This document shows, in pieces, positions 63,189 through 64,000 of a DNA stretch of 64,000 nt. The stretch's first letter is position 1. Each line of letters opens with the position of its first letter. The stretch comes from Hansschlegelia quercus (GTDB taxonomy: Bacteria; Pseudomonadota; Alphaproteobacteria; Rhizobiales; Methylopilaceae). Made by a program: the position numbers and the translations under genes. Location of the stretch: assembly GCF_004310425.1 (NCBI RefSeq), contig NZ_SIUB01000006.1:1-64000 (forward strand), read 5' to 3'. Below the pieces are notes generated by a model that was not told the DNA's origin, did not search any database, and was given only the letters and a program-made list of their open reading frames with translations.

Positions 63189-64000
63189 TCACTTCTGCAT
63201 GCCCCAACGGCGCACCGTGGCGGCCTCGATCGTGCGGAAGACGAGACCGTCGACGAGGAGGCCGATTGCGATGACCGCGGCGAGGCCGGCGAAGACCCGG
63301 TCGGTCAGGAGTTCGTTGCGGTTCTGGAAGATGAACCAGCCGAGCCCGCCCTGCCGCGCCGTCACGCCGAAGATCAGTTCAGCCGCGATGAGGGTGCGCC
63401 AGGCGAAGGCCCAGCCGAGACGCAACCCTGTCAGCAGCGCCGGCAGCGCCGCCGGGATGAGGATCTGCGCGACGAAGGCTGGGCCGCGATAGCCGTAGTT
63501 ACGACCGACCAGCCGGAGCGTCTCCGGAACCGTTTCGAAACCGGCGAGCGCCGCGACCGCGAACGGCCAAAGCACAGAATGGATGAGGACGAAGACGAGG
63601 CTCTTCTCGCCGAGGCCGAACCACAGCATGGCGAGCGGCAGGAGCGCGATCGCCGGCAGCGGATTGAACATCGCAGTCAGCGTCGTCAGCACGTCGCGGG
63701 CGAACCGGTTCGCCACGGCGACGGAGACCAGCGCGAGGCCGAGCGCCACTGCGGACAGATAGCCCTTGAGCAGGACCGTCAACGAGGCGAGCGAGGAGGC
63801 GAACAGCTCCTGCGCCGTGACGCCGTCGAGCAGGGCGGCGACCGTCTGGCTGAAGCTCGGGAGCATGATCGGGTTGTTCTGGATCCGCGCCCCGATCTCC
63901 CAGACCAGAGCGAGCAGCGCGAGGATCAGCGCTCGCCGAAGCGCCGGCGACTGGAGCGCGTTGCGCCACCGCGGGCGAATGGGAAGACGCTCGTCGCGAC
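63189..64000 (-). CDS. ABC transporter permease, SsuC/TauC-like (start outside window)
   Basis: The frame is open from the window edge; 269 residues are visible, of which the first 45 precede the internal Met at 63866. A helix near the edge (ALILALLALVWEIGARI) and PIMLPSFSQTVAALLD match the N-terminal part of SsuC/TauC permeases. The EAA-type loop appears as FETVPETLRLVGRNYGYRG near 150. Six helices in total. Imports a sulfonate or related compound with an ATPase and binding protein that lie beyond the window. Confidence 0.88.
   Translation of the reverse strand, partial: RDERLPIRPRWRNALQSPALRRALILALLALVWEIGARIQNNPIMLPSFSQTVAALLDGVTAQELFASSLASLTVLLKGYLSAVALGLALVSVAVANRFARDVLTTLTAMFNPLPAIALLPLAMLWFGLGEKSLVFVLIHSVLWPFAVAALAGFETVPETLRLVGRNYGYRGPAFVAQILIPAALPALLTGLRLGWAFAWRTLIAAELIFGVTARQGGLGWFIFQNRNELLTDRVFAGLAAVIAIGLLVDGLVFRTIEAATVRRWGMQK

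Overview
The window looks like the chromosome of a GC-rich alphaproteobacterium of the order Hyphomicrobiales (Rhizobiales), probably a facultative methylotroph. The reasons are the gene styles, a metal-independent NAD formate dehydrogenase with its own LysR regulator, a glutathione-independent formaldehyde dehydrogenase-like zinc enzyme, a cyo quinol oxidase and several Tat-exported enzymes. The genus cannot be fixed from the sequence alone. No rRNA, tRNA, CRISPR array, phage or intact insertion sequence was seen.

Layout. 1-1423: tail of an Hsp70-like gene and a hydroxyacid dehydrogenase. 1582-14247: a catabolic island for an unidentified nitrogen compound. It has a spermidine/putrescine-type ABC importer with an NtaA-type flavin monooxygenase on the minus strand. 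A TetR gene lies between this and a plus-strand operon of hydantoinase A and B, a glutamine-synthetase-like ligase and a PuuB-like FAD oxidase. Three copies of a TGGTC-N4-GACCA palindrome sit in the two promoter regions. 14630-20243: zinc dehydrogenase, a small secreted protein, and an overlapping operon of type III polyketide synthase, isoprenylcysteine-type methyltransferase and DHA2 exporter. 20800-25958: two divergent c-di-GMP genes, one of them an amino-acid-permease/HAMP/GGDEF/EAL fusion. 26055-28810: small hypothetical, ATP-dependent DNA ligase and an N-terminally shortened Lrp-type regulator. 29078-33115: EF-hand protein, a two-component system and a Tat-exported intradiol dioxygenase.

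33279-44143 holds what I consider the most interesting signal. Four inverted repeats of the form CGYTAT-N12-ATARCG, which match the ModE (molybdate regulator) operator, lie just upstream of a DUF2478 gene, a small hypothetical gene, the LysR/amidotransferase divergent promoter and an SMP-30-like gene. A ModE-type DNA-binding protein without a molybdate-binding domain and the molybdenum-free formate dehydrogenase lie among them. I infer a local molybdenum-responsive regulon tied to formate oxidation. The same stretch carries exported MsrA and MsrB and a cytochrome c-fused sugar dehydrogenase.

44298-55958: katG with divergent oxyR, a PepSY three-gene operon, a tightly overlapping four-gene cluster (glycosyltransferase, acyl-CoA-dehydrogenase-like, PIG-L deacetylase, methyltransferase) of unknown product, a Crp-type regulator and a manganese catalase. 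56123-61771: MHS-type transporter and the cyoABCD quinol oxidase operon behind a perfect FNR/FixK box. 61923-64000: SfnB/DszC-type flavoprotein and a sulfonate/taurine-type ABC permease that runs off the window.
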